A program made the translations under genes and the position numbers. The notes under the pieces are model-generated. The model saw only the letters and a list, made by a program, of their open reading frames with translations, searched no databases and was not told where the DNA came from. From Caldilineae bacterium (GTDB taxonomy: Bacteria; Chloroflexota; Anaerolineae; J102), in the NCBI GenBank assembly GCA_011192085.1, contig DUEQ01000059.1, positions 1-7,645 on the forward strand: DNA of 7,645 bases, read 5' to 3'. Positions 1 through 6,114 of the stretch are shown here, one piece after another; within the stretch, counting starts at the first letter, position 1; each line of letters opens with the position of its first letter.

Positions 1-94
1 ATCTTTCTGTGATTGATATGCTTCTTGGCTCGGGTTTTGCTCCAGATCCTTGTCACGGCCCGCGGGGCCATCCTGCGCACCCTCAACGCCCCAT

Positions 95-122
95 TTGACA
101 TCCTGGCCACGCGTGATACAAT
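95..122 (+). promoter_or_regulatory. Sigma-70 promoter for the aminotransferase gene
   Basis: A perfect -35 hexamer TTGACA lies at 95-100 and a -10 hexamer TACAAT (5 of 6 consensus) at 117-122, separated by 16 bp. The -10 is preceded by TGA at 114-116, which makes it an extended -10 (TGn). Transcription would start near 128-130 and give a leader of about 75 nt before the ATG at 203. The match is unusually good for a GC-rich window, so chance is unlikely, although no start site has been measured. Confidence 0.7.
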
Positions 123-139
123 TGCCCATCATTTTCATC

Positions 140-170
140 AACCCCCTGGCCCGAAGGGGGTTTTGCTTTT
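140..170 (+). terminator. Terminator-like hairpin in the aminotransferase leader
   Basis: AACCCCCT (140-147) pairs with AGGGGGTT (155-162), an 8-bp stem around a 7-nt loop, followed by a T-rich stretch (TTGCTTTT to 170). This has the form of a rho-independent terminator acting on plus-strand transcripts. It could end an upstream gene lying outside the window. However, it begins only about 12 nt after the predicted start of the promoter at 95-122, so it could equally act as an attenuator in the leader. Sequence alone does not decide between these. Confidence 0.6.
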
Positions 171-184
171 CCTAACATTTACAT

Positions 185-198
185 CCTCAGGTGAGGTG
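185..198 (+). promoter_or_regulatory. Ribosome binding site within a small hairpin
   Basis: GAGG at 193-196 is the Shine-Dalgarno, six bases before the ATG at 203. It supports that ATG over the in-frame GTG at 191, which has no such motif in front. The CCTC at 185-188 is its exact complement across a 4-nt loop, so the site can fold on itself and reduce translation. The stem is only 4-5 bp, so the effect may be small. Confidence 0.45.
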
Positions 199-202
199 CA
201 TT

Positions 203-1570
203 ATGGCTCACCGCTATTTCCCCTTCCGTTTCTCCCCCATGGGACTACGGGGCCTGGAGCCTTCTGCTACGTTGGTCATCAATGAACGCGTCAATGACAT
301 GTGGCGGCAGGGGCAATGGGTGTATCATCTGGGCTTCGGTGAATCGCGCTTCCCCGTGCATCCCAAGATTGCTCAGGCGTTGCGGGAAAACGCGTATCAG
401 CATCAGTATCTCCCTTCGCTGGGAGTTCGGGAGCTGCGAGAGAAGATCGCGGAGTTCTATGAGGAACGCCTCAATATCCCAGCTATGCCTGAGCATATCA
501 TCGTCGGGCCCGGCAGCAAAGCGCTGATCTACGCCCTGCTGCTGGCCCTGGATGGCGAGCTCATGCTACCCACGCCCTCGTGGGTGAGCTACCAACCGCA
601 GGCCCATCTGGTGGGCAAGCGGGTCAACTGGATTCCAGCGTCGCCCGAAGATGGGTGGGAGTTGATGTTGTCAGCCATGACCGAGGCGGTCGATCAGGCT
701 CGCACCGCCTGGGGCAATCCTGGCATCGTCCTGCTCAACAGCCCCAACAATCCCACGGGCCGCATGCTCCCCCTTTCCTTTCTCGAAAGCTTCGCTCAAT
801 ACGCTCGCGAACAGGGCCTGGCCGTGATCAGCGATGAGATCTACGGCCTGGTGGAACATGGCTCGAAGAAGCATCGCTCCATCGCCCGCTATTACCCGGA
901 AGGGACTGTGGTGCTGGGGGGCTTGAGCAAGCATCTCTCGTTGGGAGGATGGCGTCTGGGCGTGGCCATCTTCCCGCCCAATCGAGCTGGAGCCGAGGTG
1001 CTGCGCGCAGTGCGCACCATCGCCAGTGAGACCTGGTCGGCTACTACCGCGCCGGTGCAGTTCGCCGCGCTTATCGCCTATGGCATGGACTCCGATGTAT
1101 GGGATTACATCCGCCTGTGCACCCGATTGCACGCCCTGCGCACCCACTATCTGTGGCGCAACCTGGTGGAGATGGGCGTCCGCGTCCCTGAACCCGAAGG
1201 CGCGTTCTATCTCTTCCCCGATTTCGCCCGCTGGCGCGAGCCCCTGGCTCGGATTGGCGTCATCACCGACGCGCAATTGGCCATGTTTCTGCTCGATCGC
1301 TATCAACTGGCGACGTTGCCCGGCTCCGTGTTTGGCGCGCCGCCTCAGGCCCTGGCGTTGCGGCTTTCCTCCAGCTATCTGGATATGGAAGATGAGAAGC
1401 ACGCCCAGGCGATTCTGGATGCGGTGATGAAGGGCGTCGATGATGAAACCCTCATGCGCGAGTTCCATCCCCACACCAACGGGGCCATCGCGCAATTCCG
1501 CAAGTTCATCGCCGACCTGGAGCTGGATCATTCTCCGGCGCCGGCGCGCGAACCTGTCGCGACCCTGTAA
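203..1570 (+). CDS. PLP-dependent aminotransferase, class I/II (fold type I)
   Basis: This 455-residue cytoplasmic enzyme should move an amino group between an amino acid and a 2-oxo acid using pyridoxal phosphate. Hallmarks in order: GFGES near 44-48; a GPGSK cofactor-phosphate loop at 102-106; TPSWVSY at 124-130, whose Trp127 should stack on the PLP ring; NNPTG at 182-186; DEIY at 211-214, with Asp211 for the pyridine nitrogen; LSKHLSLGGWRLG at 241-253, with Lys243 the Schiff-base lysine and Arg251 a phosphate ligand; and Arg387 (ALRLSSS), the expected carboxylate-binding arginine. These resemble aspartate aminotransferase-like (AAT_I) enzymes, but the substrate cannot be fixed. Typical relatives are about 390-400 residues; here about 45-50 extra residues follow the last domain helix, ending in a Pro/Ala-rich tail. 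The ATG at 203 was chosen for its Shine-Dalgarno. The gene has its own promoter and converges on livF. Confidence 0.93.
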   Translation: MAHRYFPFRFSPMGLRGLEPSATLVINERVNDMWRQGQWVYHLGFGESRFPVHPKIAQALRENAYQHQYLPSLGVRELREKIAEFYEERLNIPAMPEHIIVGPGSKALIYALLLALDGELMLPTPSWVSYQPQAHLVGKRVNWIPASPEDGWELMLSAMTEAVDQARTAWGNPGIVLLNSPNNPTGRMLPLSFLESFAQYAREQGLAVISDEIYGLVEHGSKKHRSIARYYPEGTVVLGGLSKHLSLGGWRLGVAIFPPNRAGAEVLRAVRTIASETWSATTAPVQFAALIAYGMDSDVWDYIRLCTRLHALRTHYLWRNLVEMGVRVPEPEGAFYLFPDFARWREPLARIGVITDAQLAMFLLDRYQLATLPGSVFGAPPQALALRLSSSYLDMEDEKHAQAILDAVMKGVDDETLMREFHPHTNGAIAQFRKFIADLELDHSPAPAREPVATL

Positions 1571-1578
1571 GGATGAGG

Positions 1579-1603
1579 ATAGACCATGGACCATGGACGA
1601 TAG
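1579..1603. repeat. Short heptanucleotide tandem repeat in the convergent gap
   Basis: Three and a half 7-nt units run ATAGACC, ATGGACC, ATGGACG, ATAG, just after the aminotransferase stop codon. The rest of the 100-bp gap between the converging genes holds no stem-loop with a T-tract in either direction, so I cannot name a terminator for either gene. Confidence 0.5.
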
Positions 1604-1670
1604 CCAGTGCCTACGGTCATCATCGTCCCTCCTCTTCTTTCGATGCCAAACGAACCGCTGTTCAGTCCGG

Positions 1671-2444
1671 CTATCCCACCCAGAAGGCTTTCTCCAGATC
1701 GGTGAACTCGCTCACCGGCCCCTGGAATTTGTTGCGTCCAAGCTCCAGCACATAGACGTAGTCGGCTACCGACAGGGCGTAGCGGATCTCCTGGTCCACC
1801 AAGAGGATGGTGAGGCCCTCCAGGTCGCGCAGGTCCACCAGCATCTGATACACCATCTCCGACAGGAGCTTGGCCAGCCCCGCGGTGGGCTCGTCCACCA
1901 AAATGAGCTTGGGGTCTGTCATGAGGGTGCGACCGATCTCCACCATGCGCTGCATGCCGCCTGAAAGCTCGCCCGCTTTGGAATGACGGCGGTCTTTGAG
2001 CGCGGGGAATCGTTCGTAATTCTCCTCTAATTTCCGCCGAATCCGCTTTTTGTCGTGGCGGAAGGTCCACGCGCCCAACTCCAGGTTCTCCTCCACGGTC
2101 ATCCAGCGGAAGATGCCTGGCTGTTGGGGGATGTAGGCGATGCCTAGACGGATGCGCTCGAAGGTGGGCACGTCCAGGATGCTCTCCCCCTGGAAACGGA
2201 TCTCACCTTCGTTGGGACGGAGAAAACCGTAGATGGCTTTCAGCAAGGTGGATTTGCCCACGCCGTTGGCGCCCAAAATCGTGGTGATCTGCGCTTTCCG
2301 GGCCTGGAGGTTCACGCCTTGCAGGATATTCAGGTCCTTGTAATAGCCCACATACAGGTCGCGCACGTCGAGCATGACCTCTCCGGGCGCATGGGCTGAA
2401 GGGGCGGAGGTGGGGGTGGTGACTGTTTGGGTCATAGGGAGCAT
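1671..2444 (-). CDS. livF: Branched-chain amino acid-type ABC transporter ATP-binding protein LivF
   Basis: One of the two ATPase subunits on the cytoplasmic face of the importer. In the 257-residue reading: Walker A GANGVGKST at 58-66; Q-loop PQQPGIF with Gln107; signature LSGGMQ at 160-165; Walker B LILVDEP at 180-186. The H-switch position reads LLVDQE (Gln218), in place of the His of most ABC proteins; LivF proteins usually have LLVEQN here, so this marks the LivF rather than the LivG branch. After Walker B, GLAK replaces the commoner GLAP. The start is uncertain. ATG 2444 gives the longest frame but has a weak ribosome site and a Thr/Ser/Ala/Pro-rich lead. ATG 2375 (residue 24) has GGAGAGG just upstream and starts where LivF proteins normally start. 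It follows livG after 104 bp and is last in the operon. Confidence 0.93.
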   Translation of the reverse strand: MLPMTQTVTTPTSAPSAHAPGEVMLDVRDLYVGYYKDLNILQGVNLQARKAQITTILGANGVGKSTLLKAIYGFLRPNEGEIRFQGESILDVPTFERIRLGIAYIPQQPGIFRWMTVEENLELGAWTFRHDKKRIRRKLEENYERFPALKDRRHSKAGELSGGMQRMVEIGRTLMTDPKLILVDEPTAGLAKLLSEMVYQMLVDLRDLEGLTILLVDQEIRYALSVADYVYVLELGRNKFQGPVSEFTDLEKAFWVG

Positions 2445-2457
2445 CCGTTAAGTCTCA

Positions 2458-2481
2458 CGTAAAGTCGCTAAGGCGCAAAGG
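2458..2481. repeat. Octanucleotide tandem repeat between livG and livF
   Basis: Three consecutive 8-nt units on the plus strand: CGTAAAGT, CGCTAAGG, CGCAAAGG. The related string CGCAAAC follows at 2503-2509. Read on the minus strand this is a run of CCTTWGCG-type units. From memory, similar 8-nt runs occur in intergenic DNA of many environmental bacteria; I cannot check that here. It lies inside the 104-bp livG-livF spacer, which contains no gene. Confidence 0.5.
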
Positions 2482-2548
2482 AAGACAGGAACAAAGCGAG
2501 ACGCAAACGCGTCGACCCGCGTCAGGCTGGCCGCTGGCGCGCATGCCT

Positions 2549-3331
2549 TCAGGCCGCGATGCGATCCCCCGCGGCTGGAGGGGTTTTCCGTTCGGGCTGC
2601 CAGGGCTTATCGCTGTCACTGCCCAAGTAGGCTTCAATGACCGCGGGGTCGCGCTTCACTTCCTCGGGCGGCCCGTCCGCGATGAGTTTGCCAAAGGCCA
2701 TGACCAACAGCCGCTGGCTCAGGGTGAAGATGGTCTCCATGTCATGGCTGATGATGAGGAACGCCTTGCCTTGCTTGTTGGTCTCGATAATGTATTCGTA
2801 GATGATCTCCATCAGCCTGGGATGCACGCCCGCGAAGGGCTCATCCAGGATGATGAAATCGGGATCGAGCATAAGCAAGCGGCCCAGCTCCAAGAGTTTT
2901 TGCTGGCCGCCCGAGAGCGCCCGGGCGTATTCGTTCAGCAGATGGTCGATGGTGAGGAACTCCGCCACCTCCCGGGCCTTTTTCACGAATTGAGCCTGAC
3001 GCGCGGTGGGGTGCATGGCCAGCGCGGGGACGAGCAGGTTTTCCAGCACGGTCATGCGCCGAAAGGCCCGGGTGACCTGAAAGGTGCGGCCCAGGCCCAC
3101 CTTGGCGATTTTATAGGGGGGCAGCACATCGATGCGCTGGCCGTTCATATAGATGGTGCCGCTGCTGGGCTTGAGCGCGCCGCTGAGCAGATTGGTGAGG
3201 GTGGTCTTGCCCGCGCCATTGGGGCCGATGAGGCCGATGAGTTCGGGCCCCTGCACCTGAAAGGAAACGTGATTCACCGCCAGCAGACCGCCGAACTGTT
3301 TGGAGACATCGTTGACTTCGAGCTGGATCAT
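2549..3331 (-). CDS. livG: Branched-chain amino acid-type ABC transporter ATP-binding protein LivG
   Basis: The second ATPase subunit, 260 residues, cytoplasmic, expected to pair with LivF under the LivH-LivM channel. Motifs in order: Walker A GPNGAGKTT at 36-44; GRTFQ with Q-loop Gln85; signature LSGGQQ at 139-144; Walker B FIILDEP at 159-165; D-loop region AGVHP at 167-171; and a standard H-switch His196 in ISHDM. The GLGRTFQ segment and the long helical insert after it (about 100-135) are typical of LivG. The C-terminal ~22 residues after EAYLG are charged and Pro-rich and look like a short disordered tail. The start ATG overlaps the livM stop as ATGA (3328-3331), and GGAG lies eight bases upstream, so translation is coupled to livM. 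Confidence 0.95.
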   Translation of the reverse strand: MIQLEVNDVSKQFGGLLAVNHVSFQVQGPELIGLIGPNGAGKTTLTNLLSGALKPSSGTIYMNGQRIDVLPPYKIAKVGLGRTFQVTRAFRRMTVLENLLVPALAMHPTARQAQFVKKAREVAEFLTIDHLLNEYARALSGGQQKLLELGRLLMLDPDFIILDEPFAGVHPRLMEIIYEYIIETNKQGKAFLIISHDMETIFTLSQRLLVMAFGKLIADGPPEEVKRDPAVIEAYLGSDSDKPWQPERKTPPAAGDRIAA

Positions 3332-4557
3332 GGATCTGGCTCCAGAGGAGAAGCAGGGATTTTGACTCGAGTATCGTCCTCAGGTTCAGTCGCCGCGCGA
3401 GGTTGCAATCGCTTGGCCACCGTCTCTTCGGCCACCCCGCGGCGGGTGATGCGCTGGATGATGGGGTGGATGAGGCCGTTGCCCCAGAAGCGCAGGGTGA
3501 TCATAAGCAGCGCGCCAAACACGACGAGCCGCCAGTCAGCCATGTTCAGGGTGAAAGCCCCAATGGTGATATTGCTGCGCAGTTGTTCCAACGCGAATTC
3601 GATGATGATGGCGCCAATGGCCGCGCCCAGCAAGCTCTCCATCCCGCCGATGACGGCCATGGCAATGACGACGCTCATTTCTTTGATGACCATCATGTTG
3701 GGCGCGATGACCCGCACGTAATGCGCATACATGCCGCCCGCGGCCGCCGCGATCATCGCCGTGATGGTAAAGAGCAGGATTTTATAACGAACAACATCTA
3801 CACCCAGCGACCCCGCAGCCTCCTCATCCTCTCGGATGGCTCGGATGAACAGGCCGAAGCGGGAACCTGCCAGCCAGTACATTAGGGCCATGACCAGGAG
3901 GAAGAGTCCGAGCATGACCAGGTAAGGGGGCAGTTTATCCGCGGCTGTGAATTCATGTCCTAAGAGGGTGACGCCGTTGGGGAATAGGGGTGAAAGCTTC
4001 AGTCCCCCCGGGCCGCCGGTGATATCTCGTTCGGCGTTGATCGCCGTGCGCAGGATCTCGGCGAAGGCGATGGTAAACAGCGCCAGATAGGTCCGGCGCA
4101 GGCGCAACACCAGCGCGCCGATAAGCAAACCGAATAGCCCTCCCACCACGACCCCCATGAGGATGTCCATCCAGGCGGGGAGTTTGACGATGAGCGCGCC
4201 CATGGGCATGGTCGCCTTGGCCTTTTCTAGGCACGTGGGCGAGGCCGTATCCTGGATCACCAACCACCAGCTGCCCAGGGGAAACTCGGTGCACGCGTAG
4301 GTGGGCGCCGTGGTCAAGCGGATGAATTTGTCGATGAGGCCCGCGGTGTACGCACCCAGCCCCGCGAAGGCCATGTGGGCGAAGGAAAACTGGCCGCCAT
4401 AGCCCGCCAGCAAGGCCCAACTGGAGGCCAGGATCGCGTAGTAGAGGGCGATGACTGCCACGTGCATCCGGGTGGGGATGAGCCAGGGCAGGATGAGCAG
4501 GAAGCTCGTCCCCACCACCCAGGTGAGGATTTTGAGCCGTCGCATGGTCCCTCTCAT
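3328..4557 (-). CDS. livM: Branched-chain amino acid-type ABC transporter permease LivM
   Basis: Inner-membrane permease of 409 residues that forms the channel with LivH. Family marks: GGQFSFAHMAFAGLGAYTAG at 54-73; TGGPGGL at 180-186; and the cytoplasmic EAA-like loop RAIREDEEAAGSLGVD at 239-254, where an ATPase subunit docks. Hydrophobic segments are visible at about 10-28, 32-52, 58-78, 133-152, 155-172, 211-230, 258-280, 292-322 and 342-356. Two things differ from the usual 300-350 residues. About 45 hydrophilic to mixed residues are inserted at roughly 80-128, predicted to be extracytoplasmic, with Cys89 and Cys109. There is also a charged C-terminal tail after about 370. The start overlaps the livH stop as ATGA (4554-4557), with GGGAGGGAG just before it; a second ATG four codons in is possible. 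Confidence 0.94.
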   Translation of the reverse strand: MRGTMRRLKILTWVVGTSFLLILPWLIPTRMHVAVIALYYAILASSWALLAGYGGQFSFAHMAFAGLGAYTAGLIDKFIRLTTAPTYACTEFPLGSWWLVIQDTASPTCLEKAKATMPMGALIVKLPAWMDILMGVVVGGLFGLLIGALVLRLRRTYLALFTIAFAEILRTAINAERDITGGPGGLKLSPLFPNGVTLLGHEFTAADKLPPYLVMLGLFLLVMALMYWLAGSRFGLFIRAIREDEEAAGSLGVDVVRYKILLFTITAMIAAAAGGMYAHYVRVIAPNMMVIKEMSVVIAMAVIGGMESLLGAAIGAIIIEFALEQLRSNITIGAFTLNMADWRLVVFGALLMITLRFWGNGLIHPIIQRITRRGVAEETVAKRLQPRAATEPEDDTRVKIPASPLEPDP

Positions 4558-5795
4558 AGCTCCCTCCCGAACAAACCTGTGGGTTTGAGCAGCAGCACGA
4601 GAACCAAGATGATCATGCCATAGGCGGGCAGATACGCGGCCGCCCGATGGGGATCGGGCACACAGCCCGCGCCCAGGGCTTCAACCACGCCCAAGATCAG
4701 CCCGCCGATGAACGCACCCGGCAGGGATCCCATGCCGCCCAACACGATGATGACGAAGGAGCGGGAGGAAGCGGGAATCCCCACCCAGGGCACCCAGGAG
4801 AAGACCTGAACCAGGGCCGCGCCCGAGATGCCAGCCAGCATCCCGCCCAAGGCGAAAGCCAGCGTGTTCATCCGTTTGGGATTGATGCCTGTCACCGCGG
4901 CCGCCTGGCGGTCCTGGCTCACCGCGCGTAAGGCCTTGCCCGTCCAGGTGCGATAGAGGAAATAGAGTAGGACGAAAAGCAGCACCAGCGCGATGATCAG
5001 CGCGGTGAAGCGGGCGGAAGGAATGGAGATGGCGTCGAAAAATGTGAGGTTGCCAGGCGTCACCTTAAGGAGACCACCGGTTTCGGCAGGAAGCTTCCAT
5101 CGGGGATAGTCGAAAAAGCGGGGGACTTTTTTAGGGCTGGCCCCCACCAGGCTCAGGGTGGTGTATTGCAGGAAGAAAGCCAGGCCAAAGGTGACCAGAA
5201 TGGCGTATTCCCCGGGGCGTTCGATCTGGCCGGTGATCATGGGCCGAAGGAAAAGGAGTTCGAAGATCGCGCCCAGGGCGAACGTAAACAGCGCAGCGAT
5301 GAGCACGCCCAACAGTGGATTCAGGTTTGGGAACCATATTTGGGTGGCGTAGTAGGTCACCATGCCGCCCAGCATGTAGAACTCGCCGTGGGCGAAACTG
5401 ACGATGCCCAGGATGGAGAAAATCAATGTCAGGCCCAGGGCCATGAGTCCGTAGATGGCGCCGATGACCAGGCCATTGGCGATCTGGGTGGCGATGAAAC
5501 TGCCATTGGTAACGCAGAGATTGTTGGGGGCCGCTTTGGCGAAGGCCAAGGCCAGCCACAACAAAACGACAATACCTGAGGCGCCGAGCCACTTGGCCGA
5601 GACAGCGGGCGTCAGCCGCCACAGCAGGATAAGGCCGATGGGACCCAACGCTGCGCCCACAAAGGCCCCCAACATCCCGGTCTGATAAGTGAACTTGTCC
5701 TTGCGGGCGTAGACCCGCGGAGTCACCAGGGCCCCCACCGCTCCCCAGACGATCAGCCATAAAACCGTGTACCAGAAGATGGTTGGGAATTCCAT
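4554..5795 (-). CDS. livH: Branched-chain amino acid-type ABC transporter permease LivH with N-terminal membrane extension
   Basis: Inner-membrane permease, 413 residues, partner of LivM. The LivH core begins near residue 99 (FIATQIANGLVIGAIYGLMA) and carries FAHGEFYMLGG at 134-144, the EAA-like loop GKALRAVSQDRQAAAVTGIN at 286-305, GGMGSLPGAFIGG at 353-365 and the terminal KPTGLFG. LivH proteins are usually about 290-310 residues. The first ~98 residues here are extra and contain three hydrophobic segments (about 6-24, 38-58, 71-87), with a basic loop between the first two (Arg27, Arg31, Lys32, Lys34) that should be cytoplasmic. The frame has no good later start next to the core, so I keep ATG 5795 although its ribosome site is weak (GAG about ten bases upstream). 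A 319-bp gene-free spacer separates it from the binding-protein gene. Confidence 0.93.
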   Translation of the reverse strand: MEFPTIFWYTVLWLIVWGAVGALVTPRVYARKDKFTYQTGMLGAFVGAALGPIGLILLWRLTPAVSAKWLGASGIVVLLWLALAFAKAAPNNLCVTNGSFIATQIANGLVIGAIYGLMALGLTLIFSILGIVSFAHGEFYMLGGMVTYYATQIWFPNLNPLLGVLIAALFTFALGAIFELLFLRPMITGQIERPGEYAILVTFGLAFFLQYTTLSLVGASPKKVPRFFDYPRWKLPAETGGLLKVTPGNLTFFDAISIPSARFTALIIALVLLFVLLYFLYRTWTGKALRAVSQDRQAAAVTGINPKRMNTLAFALGGMLAGISGAALVQVFSWVPWVGIPASSRSFVIIVLGGMGSLPGAFIGGLILGVVEALGAGCVPDPHRAAAYLPAYGMIILVLVLLLKPTGLFGREL

Positions 5796-5897
5796 GATGT
5801 CGGCTCGAAAGATAACGTGGGTTCGATTGGCGAAATGGCTTTCGAACTATACAGGTCTGCCACCTGGATATGCCGTGCATCTTTGCCCTCTCCCCGG

Positions 5898-5937
5898 CCC
5901 TCCCCCGAAACTCGCCACACTCGTTTTCAGGGGAGGG
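5898..5937. repeat. Hairpin 1 of the spacer element
   Basis: CCCTCCCC (5898-5905) pairs with GGGGAGGG (5930-5937). After one C/A mismatch the stem continues with GAAA (5907-5910) against TTTC (5925-5928). There is no T-tract on either side, so it is more likely an RNA-stability or repeat hairpin than a rho-independent terminator. Confidence 0.55.
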
Positions 5938-5980
5938 AGGGATGTTTTCGCTTGTCGACATGCTTTGTAAATCGGGATGG

Positions 5981-6009
5981 CCTCCCCCTGAGCTATGCTC
6001 GGGGGGAGG
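5981..6009. repeat. Hairpin 2 of the spacer element
   Basis: CCTCCCCC (5981-5988) pairs with GGGGGAGG (6002-6009). A T-G wobble and GAGC/GCTC extend the stem to 13 pairs around a 3-nt TAT loop. It is very stable and again lacks a T-tract. On the minus strand it would lie between the binding-protein and livH coding regions of one transcript. Confidence 0.6.
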
Positions 6010-6071
6010 TTGGAGGGGGGCAAACGAAACGGGCGTCAATGAGCGGACCTGTATAGTTGCTTCGGCGAGGG

Positions 6072-6097
6072 GCGGGGCCCGGTTGCCCAGGCCCCGC
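6072..6097 (-). terminator. GC hairpin just after the binding-protein gene
   Basis: GCGGGGCC (6072-6079) and GGCCCCGC (6090-6097) form a perfect 8-bp stem with a 10-nt loop, 18 bases beyond the binding-protein stop codon on the minus strand. No T-run follows, so strong intrinsic termination is doubtful. A role in partial termination or in protecting the 3' end of a more abundant binding-protein mRNA fits the spacing before livH. Confidence 0.4.
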
Positions 6098-6114
6098 TTA
6101 CGCTATAGCTTGGC

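Larger units (their letters stand above)
5845..6058. repeat. 214-bp element bounded by 13-bp perfect inverted repeats (MITE- or REP-like)
   Basis: AACTATACAGGTC at 5845-5857 recurs exactly inverted at 6046-6058. Inside are a second inverted pair, TTTGCCC (5882-5888) and GGGCAAA (6018-6024), and two strong C-rich/G-rich hairpins. No reading frame inside looks like a protein. The flanks show GCTTTCG (5838-5844) and GCTTCG (6059-6064), a poor match for a target-site duplication. It fills most of the 5796-6114 spacer. It could be a non-autonomous mobile element, a dispersed palindromic repeat or a transcript-stability element. No transposase is present, so mobility is unproven. Confidence 0.5.

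Noticed and set aside
3..98. Plus-strand frame open from the window edge to a TGA at 96-98, possible 3' end of an upstream gene
   Set aside because: The translated stretch has no recognisable features and its stop overlaps the -35 box. The hairpin at 140-162 could be its terminator, but one short open stretch is not evidence.
671..1594. Long minus-strand reading frame (307 codons) opposite the aminotransferase
   Set aside because: It lies antisense to a gene with clear catalytic motifs, has a biased His/Gln/Arg/Gly composition and no recognisable domain. It is a GC-rich shadow.
1528..1623. 31-codon minus-strand frame with AGGAGG ahead of ATG ATG, downstream of livF
   Set aside because: The ribosome site is good, but the frame runs through the heptanucleotide repeat into the antisense of the aminotransferase end and shows no domain or membrane segment. 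Not enough to call a gene.
1788..1796. LivF lacks the H-switch histidine (Gln218 instead)
   Set aside because: LivF proteins commonly carry EQN at this place, so this is a family trait and not a damaged ATPase.
2543..3721. Long plus-strand reading frame (392 codons) opposite livG and livM
   Set aside because: The opposite strand encodes intact Walker and signature motifs. The predicted product is low-complexity and matches no family I know.
4554..5795. Cys94 and Cys378 of LivH as a disulfide pair
   Set aside because: By the positive-inside rule, Cys94 falls on the cytoplasmic side and Cys378 outside, so they should not meet.
5796..6114. CRISPR array, tRNA or riboswitch in the livK-livH spacer
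   Set aside because: There are no regularly spaced repeats, no cloverleaf with a T-arm and no known aptamer core. The structure is accounted for by simple inverted repeats.
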